DNA of 64,000 bases from Chitinophagaceae bacterium UBA4411 (GTDB taxonomy: Bacteria; Bacteroidota; Bacteroidia; Chitinophagales; Chitinophagaceae): contig DGQP01000003.1 in assembly GCA_002400415.1 (NCBI GenBank), positions 62,001 to 126,000 on the forward strand, written 5' to 3'. This document shows, piece after piece, positions 43,887 to 51,020 of the stretch. The position numbers and the translations under genes were made by a program. Position 1 is the stretch's first letter; each line of letters begins with the position of its first letter. Below the pieces are notes generated by a model, which was not told the origin of the DNA, searched no databases, and saw only the letters and a program-made list of their open reading frames with translations.

Positions 43887-45511
43887 TACACCTGGAACAC
43901 ACCCGTCCTCAATTCACTCATCTCCGCATTATGATTCGCTGCTGCAATTCCTTCGGCAATCACCTGTCTTGTTTCAACCGGATCAATGATCGCATCCACC
44001 CACAACCGGGCCGCTGCATAGTAAGGAGAAGTCTGCTGATCATACCGCCCTTTAATATCGTTCAGTAATTTATCCTCTGCTTCCGGGGTAATCGTTTGCC
44101 CTTTTGCTTTCAGCGAAGCCACTTCAATTTGCAATAAAGTTTTTGCTGCTGCATCACCACCCATCACAGCGATCTTTGCCGTCGGCCATGCATAAATAAA
44201 ACGGGGATCATAGGCTTTGCCGCACATGGCATAATTACCGGCTCCATAACTATTGCCAACAATGATTGTAATTTTGGGGACTACGGAATTAGCCACGGCA
44301 TTCACCAGCTTGGCGCCGTCTTTTATGATACCTGCATGTTCGCTGCGGCTGCCCACCATAAAGCCGGTTACATCCTGCAAGAACACCAACGGTATTTTTT
44401 TTTGATTACAGTTGAGGATAAAACGGGCTGCTTTATCAGCGCTGTCATTATAAATAACACCGCCCATCTGCATTTCTCCTTTCTTACTCTTTACAATCTT
44501 GCGCTGGTTGGCCACAATGCCCACGGCCCAGCCATCTATTCGTCCATAGCCGCAAATAATTGTTTTCCCATAATCTTCTTTGAACTGTTCAAATTCTGAA
44601 TCATCAACTATGCGTTCAATAATATCCAGCATTTCATAAGGCCTGCCATCAAAGGGAAACAAGCCATACAATTCTTCAGGATTCTTCTTCGGCGCTTTTG
44701 CTTTGATGCGGTCAAAACCTGCTTTAGGTTTATCGCCCAGCATGGAAAACATTTTTTTGATATGGTCCATGCATTCCTGTTCAGTCCTGAATTTATAATC
44801 GGCGATACCACTGATCTCCGTATGCGTTACCGCACCACCCAGGGTTTCATTATCGATATCTTCGCCGATTGCTGCTTTCACCAGGTAGGGACCGGCCAGG
44901 TAAATAGAACCATTCCCTTCCACCATCAGCGTTTCATCACTCATGATGGGTAAATAAGCGCCACCGGCCACACAGGGCCCCATCACCGCAGCAATTTGGG
45001 TAATGCCCATGCCGCTCATCCGGGCATTGTTGCGGAAGATGCGGCCAAAATGTTCTTTATCGGGAAAGATTTCATCCTGCATCGGCAGGAACACACCGGC
45101 GCTATCCACCAAATAAATAACAGGCAAATGATTTTCCATCGCTATCTCCTGCAGGCGTAAATTCTTTTTACCGGTGATGGGAAACCAGGCTCCCGCTTTC
45201 ACCGTCTGGTCATTGGCGAGTATCACGCATTGTCTTCCGCTTACATACCCGATACCGGCCACCGTGCCACCGGCGGGGCAACCGCCCTGTTCTGCATACA
45301 TGCCGTAACCCGCAAAGGCGCCGATCTCGGTGAAAGGCTTATCATCATCGGTCAGGTAAGCAATACGTTCTCTTGGCGTGAGTTTATTTTTTTCTCTTTG
45401 TTTTTCGATAGCTTTTTTGCCCCCGCCTTCACAAATCTTATCAAACCGCTGACGCAGTTCACTCAGGCTTTGTTTCAGCACGTCTTCGTTCTTATTGAAA
45501 TCAAGGTTCAT
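43886..45511 (-). CDS. Acyl-CoA carboxylase carboxyltransferase (beta) subunit, methylcrotonyl-CoA type
   Basis: A 541-residue biotin-dependent carboxyltransferase. The crotonase-fold halves are visible: acyl-CoA side GGCPAGGTVAGIGYVSGRQCVILAND, LPVIYLVDSAGVFLPMQDEIFPDKEHFGRIF, MGPCVAGGAYLPIMSDE; biotin side IPLVFLQDVTGFMVGSRSE, ITIIVGNSYGAGNYAMCGKAYDPRFIYAWPTAKIAVMGG. The 'FPDKEHFGRIF' loop and length are closer to methylcrotonyl-CoA carboxylase than to propionyl-CoA carboxylase, suggesting leucine breakdown. No biotin-carrying alpha subunit is nearby. The frame extends seven codons further, but an exact -7 box (45530-45537) sits across that extension, so the start at 45511 is preferred. Confidence 0.9.
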   Translation of the reverse strand: MNLDFNKNEDVLKQSLSELRQRFDKICEGGGKKAIEKQREKNKLTPRERIAYLTDDDKPFTEIGAFAGYGMYAEQGGCPAGGTVAGIGYVSGRQCVILANDQTVKAGAWFPITGKKNLRLQEIAMENHLPVIYLVDSAGVFLPMQDEIFPDKEHFGRIFRNNARMSGMGITQIAAVMGPCVAGGAYLPIMSDETLMVEGNGSIYLAGPYLVKAAIGEDIDNETLGGAVTHTEISGIADYKFRTEQECMDHIKKMFSMLGDKPKAGFDRIKAKAPKKNPEELYGLFPFDGRPYEMLDIIERIVDDSEFEQFKEDYGKTIICGYGRIDGWAVGIVANQRKIVKSKKGEMQMGGVIYNDSADKAARFILNCNQKKIPLVFLQDVTGFMVGSRSEHAGIIKDGAKLVNAVANSVVPKITIIVGNSYGAGNYAMCGKAYDPRFIYAWPTAKIAVMGGDAAAKTLLQIEVASLKAKGQTITPEAEDKLLNDIKGRYDQQTSPYYAAARLWVDAIIDPVETRQVIAEGIAAANHNAEMSELRTGVFQV

Positions 45512-45529
45512 GGTTGTATCGTTAGAAGG

Positions 45530-45537
45530 CAAAGATA
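45530..45537 (-). promoter_or_regulatory. Bacteroidetes -7 box of the acyl-CoA carboxylase gene
   Basis: CAAAGATA on the + strand reads TATCTTTG on the - strand, an exact TAnnTTTG match, 19 bases before the ATG at 45511. It lies between the gene and a 7-nt repeat array, and helps decide the start codon. Confidence 0.6.
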
Positions 45538-45551
45538 GGTGAGGAGAAAGG

Positions 45552-45593
45552 AAGTCAGAGGTACGAAGTCAGAGGCCGGAGGTCAGAAGTCAG
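45552..45593 (+). repeat. Heptanucleotide tandem array, copy 1 (6 units)
   Basis: Six contiguous 7-nt units in one phase: AAGTCAG, AGGTACG, AAGTCAG, AGGCCGG, AGGTCAG, AAGTCAG. It lies in the divergent gap between the carboxylase and the serine hydrolase. A pyrimidine-rich stretch follows (about 45620-45720, with CTTCCCCGATTCCCC), which recurs after copy 3. Confidence 0.85.
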
Positions 45594-45776
45594 AATCACT
45601 CCGGTGTTCCATCACACACCCTTGTTCGTAATTCCTTGTTTGGTGTTCTTTATTTCTTCCCCGATTCCCCATTATCTATTTTCCATTTTCATCTCCCTAT
45701 TCTCCTCTTACCTCTCTCCGGATACCTTTTTACTAACCTGCAGTTCCTGTAACAAAATAAAGTTCTACATTTAACC

Positions 45777-47252
45777 ATGCATCAACTACTCAGCCTTATC
45801 CGCCGCAGCCAGCTCCTGTTATTGTTCTTCTCTCCGTTCTCTCTTTTTGCACAGGTGCCTTCCAAAGCCGTGCAGGAACGAATCAATAAAGTTGAAAATT
45901 TTCTTTCCCCGGCGGTGGTATATGGTGATACGGTCACCCGTGGCAATATTGAACAGCGGATGAAGGAAACCAATACCAAAGGACTCAGCATTGCGGTAAT
46001 CAGTAACTATAAAATAGAATGGGCCAAAGGCTATGGCTGGGCTGATGTGGAAGAAAAACGAAAAGTAACCACGGCCACCCGTTTCCAGGCGGCTTCCATC
46101 AGCAAAAGCCTCAACAGCCTGGGCGTAATGAAACTGGTGGAGAAAGGCAAGCTGGATCCTGAAGCCGATATCAACAACTATCTCCGCAACTGGAAATTTC
46201 CCTACGATAGTGTTTCAAAAAATAAAAAAATAAATACGTACCAGTTATTAAGTCATACCGCCGGTTTAGGCATCCATGGTTTTCCCGGTTACGGGGTCAC
46301 GGATACATTACCCACCCTGCTGCAGGTACTTGATGGAAAAAACCCGGCAAATACCAAAGCGGTCCGTTCACAATTTGAACCGGGAAAAAGATTCCAGTAC
46401 TCCGGCGGCGGCACCAGCATTTCGCAATTAATAGTAACTAATATCACCGGCCGTGATTATGCTGCCTATATGCAGGCAGAAGTATTAACGCCACTGGGCA
46501 TGACCAACAGTTCTTATCTGCAACCACCGGCAAAGGGTGCAGCCCTGGCCACCGGTTATTATGGGAACGGTGAACCAGTCAGCGGGAAATACCATATATA
46601 TCCCGAACAGGCTGCTGCGGGTTTATGGACAACACCCACTGACCTTGCCAAATACATCATCGAATGCCAGCTGGCGTATGAAGGACGTTCAAAGAAAGTA
46701 CTCTCACCGGCCCTGATGAAAAAAAGAATGACAGCTTACCTTGACAGTGCGTTTGCCCTTGGTGTATTTATTGAAAACAGGGGTGGTATCAGCTACTTTA
46801 ATCACAACGGCGGTAACGAAGCTTTTGTCTGCACCTACTATGGCAGCCTTGAAGGCGGCAATGCTGTCGTCATCATGGAAAACGGGGAGAACTTCAGTTT
46901 AATTGCAGAAGTACTGAACAGTGTGGCACAGGTTTATAACTGGAAAGGATTTTATAACCCCACGTTTAAAAAACTCGTGACTGTTCCTGCTGATACCCTG
47001 CGGCAATACACGGGTAATTACAAACTCGGTACGGATACACTGATGGTGAAATTCATGGGCAATGATTTGGTATTGCAGCAAAACGGCCAGCCGGCCAATG
47101 GCTACAAGATGTACTTTTCTGATAACAGCAATTTTTCCGTGAAAGAAGAACCTTCAGCTGCTTTTAAAGTGCTGCGCAATGCAGCCGGCATTGTGGAAGC
47201 CCTGGAATTAAAACAGGGAGGGGCGGTAATGCGGTTGCCGAAAATGGAATAG
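45777..47252 (+). CDS. Secreted beta-lactamase-fold serine hydrolase
   Basis: A 491-residue protein with a signal peptide (SLFAQ near 20-24). The class C/ DD-peptidase fold shows SxxK in AASISKSL near residue 107, the second motif YSGGGTSISQL near 211 (Tyr-Ser-Gly type), and HNGG near 343 in place of KTG. The C-terminal ~110 residues (LRQYTGNYKLGTDTLMVKFMGNDLVLQQNG) form the DUF3471-like lipocalin-type domain common in these esterases and peptidases. The real substrate (peptidoglycan, ester or peptide) is unknown; a resistance role is not implied. 7-nt repeat arrays lie on both sides of the gene. Confidence 0.9.
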   Translation: MHQLLSLIRRSQLLLLFFSPFSLFAQVPSKAVQERINKVENFLSPAVVYGDTVTRGNIEQRMKETNTKGLSIAVISNYKIEWAKGYGWADVEEKRKVTTATRFQAASISKSLNSLGVMKLVEKGKLDPEADINNYLRNWKFPYDSVSKNKKINTYQLLSHTAGLGIHGFPGYGVTDTLPTLLQVLDGKNPANTKAVRSQFEPGKRFQYSGGGTSISQLIVTNITGRDYAAYMQAEVLTPLGMTNSSYLQPPAKGAALATGYYGNGEPVSGKYHIYPEQAAAGLWTTPTDLAKYIIECQLAYEGRSKKVLSPALMKKRMTAYLDSAFALGVFIENRGGISYFNHNGGNEAFVCTYYGSLEGGNAVVIMENGENFSLIAEVLNSVAQVYNWKGFYNPTFKKLVTVPADTLRQYTGNYKLGTDTLMVKFMGNDLVLQQNGQPANGYKMYFSDNSNFSVKEEPSAAFKVLRNAAGIVEALELKQGGAVMRLPKME

Positions 47253-47260
47253 CCCTGCGG

Positions 47261-47344
47261 AGGCCGGAGGACAGAAGTATAAAGTCAGAAGCCAGAAGCC
47301 AGAAGCATGGAGCAGGAGCTACGAACTGAGAAGTACGAAGTATA
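47261..47344 (+). repeat. Heptanucleotide tandem array, copy 2 (12 units)
   Basis: Twelve 7-nt units in one phase, starting 8 bases after the serine hydrolase stop: AGGCCGG, AGGACAG, AAGTATA, AAGTCAG, AAGCCAG, AAGCCAG, AAGCATG, GAGCAGG, AGCTACG, AACTGAG, AAGTACG, AAGTATA. Several units are identical to units in copies 1 and 3. The array ends 54 bases before the ankyrin gene. Confidence 0.85.
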
Positions 47345-47398
47345 AACTATCCCGTTTTTCTTCCTGATATTTCGTATCTTAATTTTCAAAGAAACGAA

Positions 47399-48361
47399 AT
47401 GCCCCGCTTTCTCCTTATCCCTTTGCTGGTATCCGGTTTGCTGCTGGCACAGCCGGCAGTGGCACAATCGCTGCCTCCTTTATTACAGGCTATCAAAGAT
47501 AATGAGCTGCCGCAGGTGGAAACCTTACTGAAGGCCGGGGCGGATATTAAAACGGCGGACAGTGACAGTGACAATGTACTTATGTATGCCGCCCTGTATT
47601 CTACCGTGGATTGCATGCAATTATTATTACAAAAAGGAGCTGATCCCAATGCAAAAAACAAACTGGGCGAAACGGCCATTCTCTGGTGCACCCACGATTT
47701 GCAAAAAACAAAACTCCTGCTTGATCATAAAGCGGATGTAAATATAAAAACAACCACGGGCAATACCGCTTTCCTTGCCGCTTGTGTAGGCCCGTCACAA
47801 ACAGAAATGATACGGTTAATGTTACAGCATGGCGCCGATCCGCTGGTAAGGAACAACCGCAAATCCACTTCCCTAATGCAGGTGGCGCAATTCGGGGATA
47901 CTATAGCGGCAAAATTATTACTCGGCAAAGGAGTTGATATCAATGCCAAAGGCCCTGATGGCTTCACGGCTTTACACTTAGCCATCAAGCTGGAAAATAA
48001 AAATATGGTGTACTGGCTGCTTCGCCAGGGCGCTGATCCGGATGCACATGATGATTACAAAGCCACCCCGCTCGGCTATGCCGTGCTCAGTAATGATCTT
48101 GTGATGGTAAAAACATTCATACCGCTTACGAAGGCTATTAACGAACAGGACATTGATAGTACCACTGCACTCATGTGGGCCACGTATCATGAATATGATA
48201 ATCCGGACATCATCCGGGCCCTGCTGGATGCAGGTGCCTCTGTTGCCCCCAAAGACAAAAAGGGGCAAACCGTACTTGACTGGGCCCTGAAAAAAGGAAA
48301 CACCGCCACCGTGGAAGTATTAAAAAAAGCAGGAGCCGTCTCCGGCAAAACAATTAAATAA
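47399..48361 (+). CDS. Secreted ankyrin-repeat protein
   Basis: A 320-residue protein with a signal peptide (LLLAQPAVAQ). Eight or so ankyrin repeats run from about residue 25 to the end, for example LLKAGADIKTADSDSDNVLMYAALYS, LLQKGADPNAKNKLGETAILWCTH, LLGKGVDINAKGPDGFTALHLAIK, LLRQGADPDAHDDYKATPLGYAVLS and LLDAGASVAPKDKKGQTVLDWALKK. Periplasmic ankyrin proteins bind partner proteins and are often paired with catalases or cytochromes. Here the partner is probably the next gene, which starts six bases after the stop. Confidence 0.92.
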   Translation: MPRFLLIPLLVSGLLLAQPAVAQSLPPLLQAIKDNELPQVETLLKAGADIKTADSDSDNVLMYAALYSTVDCMQLLLQKGADPNAKNKLGETAILWCTHDLQKTKLLLDHKADVNIKTTTGNTAFLAACVGPSQTEMIRLMLQHGADPLVRNNRKSTSLMQVAQFGDTIAAKLLLGKGVDINAKGPDGFTALHLAIKLENKNMVYWLLRQGADPDAHDDYKATPLGYAVLSNDLVMVKTFIPLTKAINEQDIDSTTALMWATYHEYDNPDIIRALLDAGASVAPKDKKGQTVLDWALKKGNTATVEVLKKAGAVSGKTIK

Positions 48362-48367
48362 ATAACA

Positions 48368-49369
48368 ATGAAAAAATGGTTCTTCTTATCTGCCATCACA
48401 TTGGTTATTGCCGGGTTCAGCCGTATCAGCATTTATCATACTGATCCGGCGGATATAAAAACCGCTATTAATAAAAGCCTGCCTTTACTGCAAAAAAGCA
48501 GTTACACTTTCCTGGTCAATGCCGGTGGTTGCCACAGCTGCCACGGGCAGGGGATAGGCGGCGTGGCTTTTGCACTCGCCAAAGAAAAAGGATTTGCAAT
48601 ACAGGACAGCATACTGCAACAGGCACTCGACAGTATGAATAATAACTGGACACAACGCAGGCATTACCTGGAGCAGAATGTTGATCCGGCTGCTATTCTT
48701 ATCAGCGGTGGCTATGATCTCTGGTCTTTTGCTGCCAATCATAAACCCGCCAATAAAACCACCGACCAGCTTACAAAAAACTTATTACAGCGGCAGCGCA
48801 GCAACGGGGGATGGGTGGTGCCCAATCCCCGCCCGCCAATCGAATACTATCCATTCTCCGGCACAGCCATGGCGGTGAAAGGATTGCAGCACTATTTGCC
48901 CGCCCTGCTCAAAAAAGAATGGCCGCAGCGCATGGCCAAAGCGGTGGACTGGATGATGAAAACACCGGCTGTCACCAATGAAGAAAAAATATTCCAGCTC
49001 CTTGGTCTTACCTGGGCTGGTGCCGATAAAAACTTTATACAGCAACAGGCCGCACTGCTGATCGCAGCACAACATGAAGATGGCGGCTGGTCGCAATTAG
49101 CAAGTCTTCCTTCCGATGCTTATGCAACCGGGCAGGCATTATATGCCCTGCAGCAAAGCGGTATGCTGAAAACGGAAGCACCCGTTTATCAGAAGGGGGT
49201 TGCTTATTTATTGCGCACCCAATATCCCGATGGTTCCTGGAATGTGCAAACCCGTTCCTTCCCGGTGGTGCCTTATGTGGACAGCGGCTTTCCCCATGGG
49301 GATAATGAATTCATCTCTGCTGCCGGCAGCACCTGGGCCACGATGGCGTTATTGCTTGCTTCACCCTGA
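48368..49369 (+). CDS. Periplasmic squalene-cyclase-like repeat protein with a CxxCH heme-type motif
   Basis: A 333-residue protein. Residues 1-18 are hydrophobic and probably a signal or anchor. Cys55-His-Ser-Cys58-His59 (GGCHSCHGQG) is a c-type heme attachment motif. The rest is an alpha/alpha-barrel of prenyltransferase/squalene-oxidase repeats with QW-like units QRSNGGW (near 140), QHEDGGW (near 235) and QYPDGSW (near 290). The DxDD catalytic motif of cyclases was not found, so cyclase activity is doubtful. It follows the ankyrin gene by six bases, and the two form an operon. A cytochrome-linked role in the periplasm is inferred. Confidence 0.8.
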   Translation: MKKWFFLSAITLVIAGFSRISIYHTDPADIKTAINKSLPLLQKSSYTFLVNAGGCHSCHGQGIGGVAFALAKEKGFAIQDSILQQALDSMNNNWTQRRHYLEQNVDPAAILISGGYDLWSFAANHKPANKTTDQLTKNLLQRQRSNGGWVVPNPRPPIEYYPFSGTAMAVKGLQHYLPALLKKEWPQRMAKAVDWMMKTPAVTNEEKIFQLLGLTWAGADKNFIQQQAALLIAAQHEDGGWSQLASLPSDAYATGQALYALQQSGMLKTEAPVYQKGVAYLLRTQYPDGSWNVQTRSFPVVPYVDSGFPHGDNEFISAAGSTWATMALLLASP

Positions 49370-49377
49370 GTGTAAGG

Positions 49378-49461
49378 AGGTCTGAGGTATGAAGTCAGAA
49401 GTACGAGGTACGAAGTCAGAAGCCAGAAGTACGAGGTCAGAAGTACGAAGCCGGAAGTATG
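49378..49461 (+). repeat. Heptanucleotide tandem array, copy 3 (12 units)
   Basis: Twelve contiguous 7-nt units in perfect phase, starting 8 bases after the cyclase-like gene: AGGTCTG, AGGTATG, AAGTCAG, AAGTACG, AGGTACG, AAGTCAG, AAGCCAG, AAGTACG, AGGTCAG, AAGTACG, AAGCCGG, AAGTATG. A pyrimidine-rich stretch with CTTCCCCGATCCCC follows (49480-49560), as after copy 1. Confidence 0.9.
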
Positions 49462-49557
49462 AACTGGCCGTCATCCCTTCATCATTCCTTGTTCTTTGTT
49501 CAATATTCATTATTCTCTCTTCCCCGATCCCCACTCTCTATTCTCCATCTTCCATCC

Positions 49558-50193
49558 TCACTTCGGCAATCTCTTCGCATACCAGGTCATTTGCCCGCGG
49601 TGGTTTGCAAAATGTTCTGTTACATGAAACCATTTGCAGTAATTATTCCAGTTCCATTCCTTGGTTTCACCGCCTAAAAGCCACTCATCGTTACGTTGTT
49701 TCATCTCTTTTTTGGTGGTGGCCCGGGCTTCGTTCATCGCTTCCACGTAGTAGGAAACAGGATTTCCTTTGATCTTCATTTGCGCTTCCGGTCCCAGTTC
49801 CATAGCCACGCCCCATTTCTCTTTATTCGCTTTGGAAAAATCGGAGAGGTTTGCAAAAGTCAGATCCTGGTAGATCACTTCGGTGGCGGCCACATGCAGC
49901 ATCAGGGCGCCAATGGAATTAGACTCTTTATCATGCAGGTAATCCAATTGCTCCACCGACAATTTTTTGGTCACCCGCACCACCGAATCGCTGATCCATT
50001 CCAGCATAGACAGCAGGGCGCCGATCTGCGGCGTATAGCCCTCCAGCGGACCAATATGATTAATATTAGGTGTCTCCTGCGGCAGCCAGGGCCTGGCGGC
50101 GCTTTGCTGGGGCACTACTAATGCAGCAGGCACCAGGGCAGACAGGCCCAGCATCTGCATAAACTCCCTGCGGTAAATGGGTTTGTTGGCCAT
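49558..50193 (-). CDS. DinB-superfamily protein with Tat-type signal
   Basis: A 211-residue protein. The N-terminus YRREFMQMLGLSALVPAALVV has twin arginines and a hydrophobic stretch, suggesting Tat export of a folded metalloprotein. The DinB four-helix domain covers about 50-211, with likely metal ligands in GALMLHVAATE (near 99) and in HVTEHFANHRGQMTWY (near 190-199). Such extracytoplasmic DinB proteins are common in Bacteroidota and have no established substrate. The upstream 240 bases lead into the AT-rich accessory block. Confidence 0.85.
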   Translation of the reverse strand: MANKPIYRREFMQMLGLSALVPAALVVPQQSAARPWLPQETPNINHIGPLEGYTPQIGALLSMLEWISDSVVRVTKKLSVEQLDYLHDKESNSIGALMLHVAATEVIYQDLTFANLSDFSKANKEKWGVAMELGPEAQMKIKGNPVSYYVEAMNEARATTKKEMKQRNDEWLLGGETKEWNWNNYCKWFHVTEHFANHRGQMTWYAKRLPK

Positions 50194-50366
50194 AGTTGAT
50201 AATTATAATGGTTAAAAGATTAAGCGGGAAGGAGGGAGGGGATTATCGTTGGTAGCTGAAGCTACGGATTTTTTAACAACAGAAACTATTGCCCCGGCTT
50301 CAGTGCACAGGGCATCATCCCTTGCGACGCTCCTTTCATCGTCAGGTTCTCTGCTCGGCAAAATTC

Positions 50367-50404
50367 AGAGTTTGCATCCCCTCCCAGGAGGGGATGCAAA
50401 CTCT
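50367..50404. repeat. Perfect palindrome at the edge of the AT-rich block
   Basis: Two 18-nt arms (AGAGTTTGCATCCCCTCC and GGAGGGGATGCAAACTCT) separated by CA. No T tract follows, so it is more like a palindromic repeat element than a simple terminator. Confidence 0.8.
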
Positions 50405-50432
50405 TCTTATAAATGCTCTTCGGCAGGGGTGG

Positions 50433-50656
50433 GTAATAAAAGCCCCGCAGGTATCCTTATCTCTCCGTATTTCCACGGATAGAAAATTAAAAAAGGAATT
50501 GTACACTTGCTGAGTAAAATAATTTCGTATTGTACTAACTACAACCTGTAGGCAGGTATGAAAAGTATAACGCTAAATGATTAATTTTTAAACCTGTATT
50601 TTTTTTTCACTTTACTTCTTATAATATCAATCTACGTATTATGTGCTATACTATCC
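50433..50656 (+). repeat. Direct repeat copy A
   Basis: Resembles 52424-52648 along its whole length; I estimate about three quarters identity by eye. Shared cores include CTCTCCGTATTTCCACGGAT (50461-50480), which can form a TCCGT/ACGGA hairpin, and TTGTACACTTGCTG. The copy ends in ATGTGCTATACTATC, which matches the first codons of the membrane protein after copy B (MCYTI versus MLYTI), but here the frame stops after 20 codons (50641-50703). Confidence 0.75.
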
Positions 50657-50878
50657 AACTTGTTTTCGTCAGCAATACTTTAGAAAATAAATTCAATCTT
50701 TAAAACTAGCGTAACAAATAGTCTTAATTATTTCAATAACTTAAAAAGAAAAAAAAGAATAATCTATTTTTATAATACGATTTCGAACAAAAAAAATCGC
50801 CGTAAAGAAACCAGATTTTTTCTGCTTCAACATACAGCGTAAACCTATATTAGGGTTATTAATCAAAAACGTCAACTA

Positions 50879-50921
50879 AACTCAGGACGACACCCAATTC
50901 TATTGGGTGTCGTCCTGAGTT
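50879..50921. repeat. Long perfect hairpin
   Basis: A 20-bp perfect stem (AACTCAGGACGACACCCAAT / ATTGGGTGTCGTCCTGAGTT) with the 3-nt loop TCT. It stands 100 bases before the zeta-like gene. There is no following T tract on the + strand. It could be a transposon-derived or phage-type palindrome or a strong RNA stem. Confidence 0.8.
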
Positions 50922-51020
50922 GAACATTAAAAAATACCAGCACAGCAGGAAGCTCTGTTCGTCGAGCGATATTGCCTTATTAGATTCAACGATTAAAATA
51001 AAATTACTATTTTAACACCT

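Larger units (their letters stand above)
50194..51020. other. Gene-free boundary region of the AT-rich block
   Basis: About 830 bases without a convincing gene. It holds a perfect palindrome (50367-50404), direct repeat copy A (50433-50656), a very AT-rich stretch (50657-50878) and a 20-bp perfect hairpin (50879-50921). The composition shifts visibly toward A+T from about 50,490 onward. Confidence 0.7.

Noticed and set aside
45512..45532. Seven-codon N-terminal extension of the acyl-CoA carboxylase
   Set aside because: An exact -7 promoter box overlaps the region and the start at 45511 gives the usual N-terminus.
45552..49461. CRISPR array
   Set aside because: The repeats are contiguous 7-mers without spacers and no cas genes are present.
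49389..49772. Open frame of 127 codons across the third heptamer array
   Set aside because: The first part is just the translated 7-nt repeat and pyrimidine tract and the second part is antisense to the DinB gene.
50641..50703. Twenty-codon frame (MCYTI...) at the end of direct repeat A as a real peptide gene
   Set aside because: It matches the start of the gene after copy B only in its first codons and then decays; better seen as part of the repeat.
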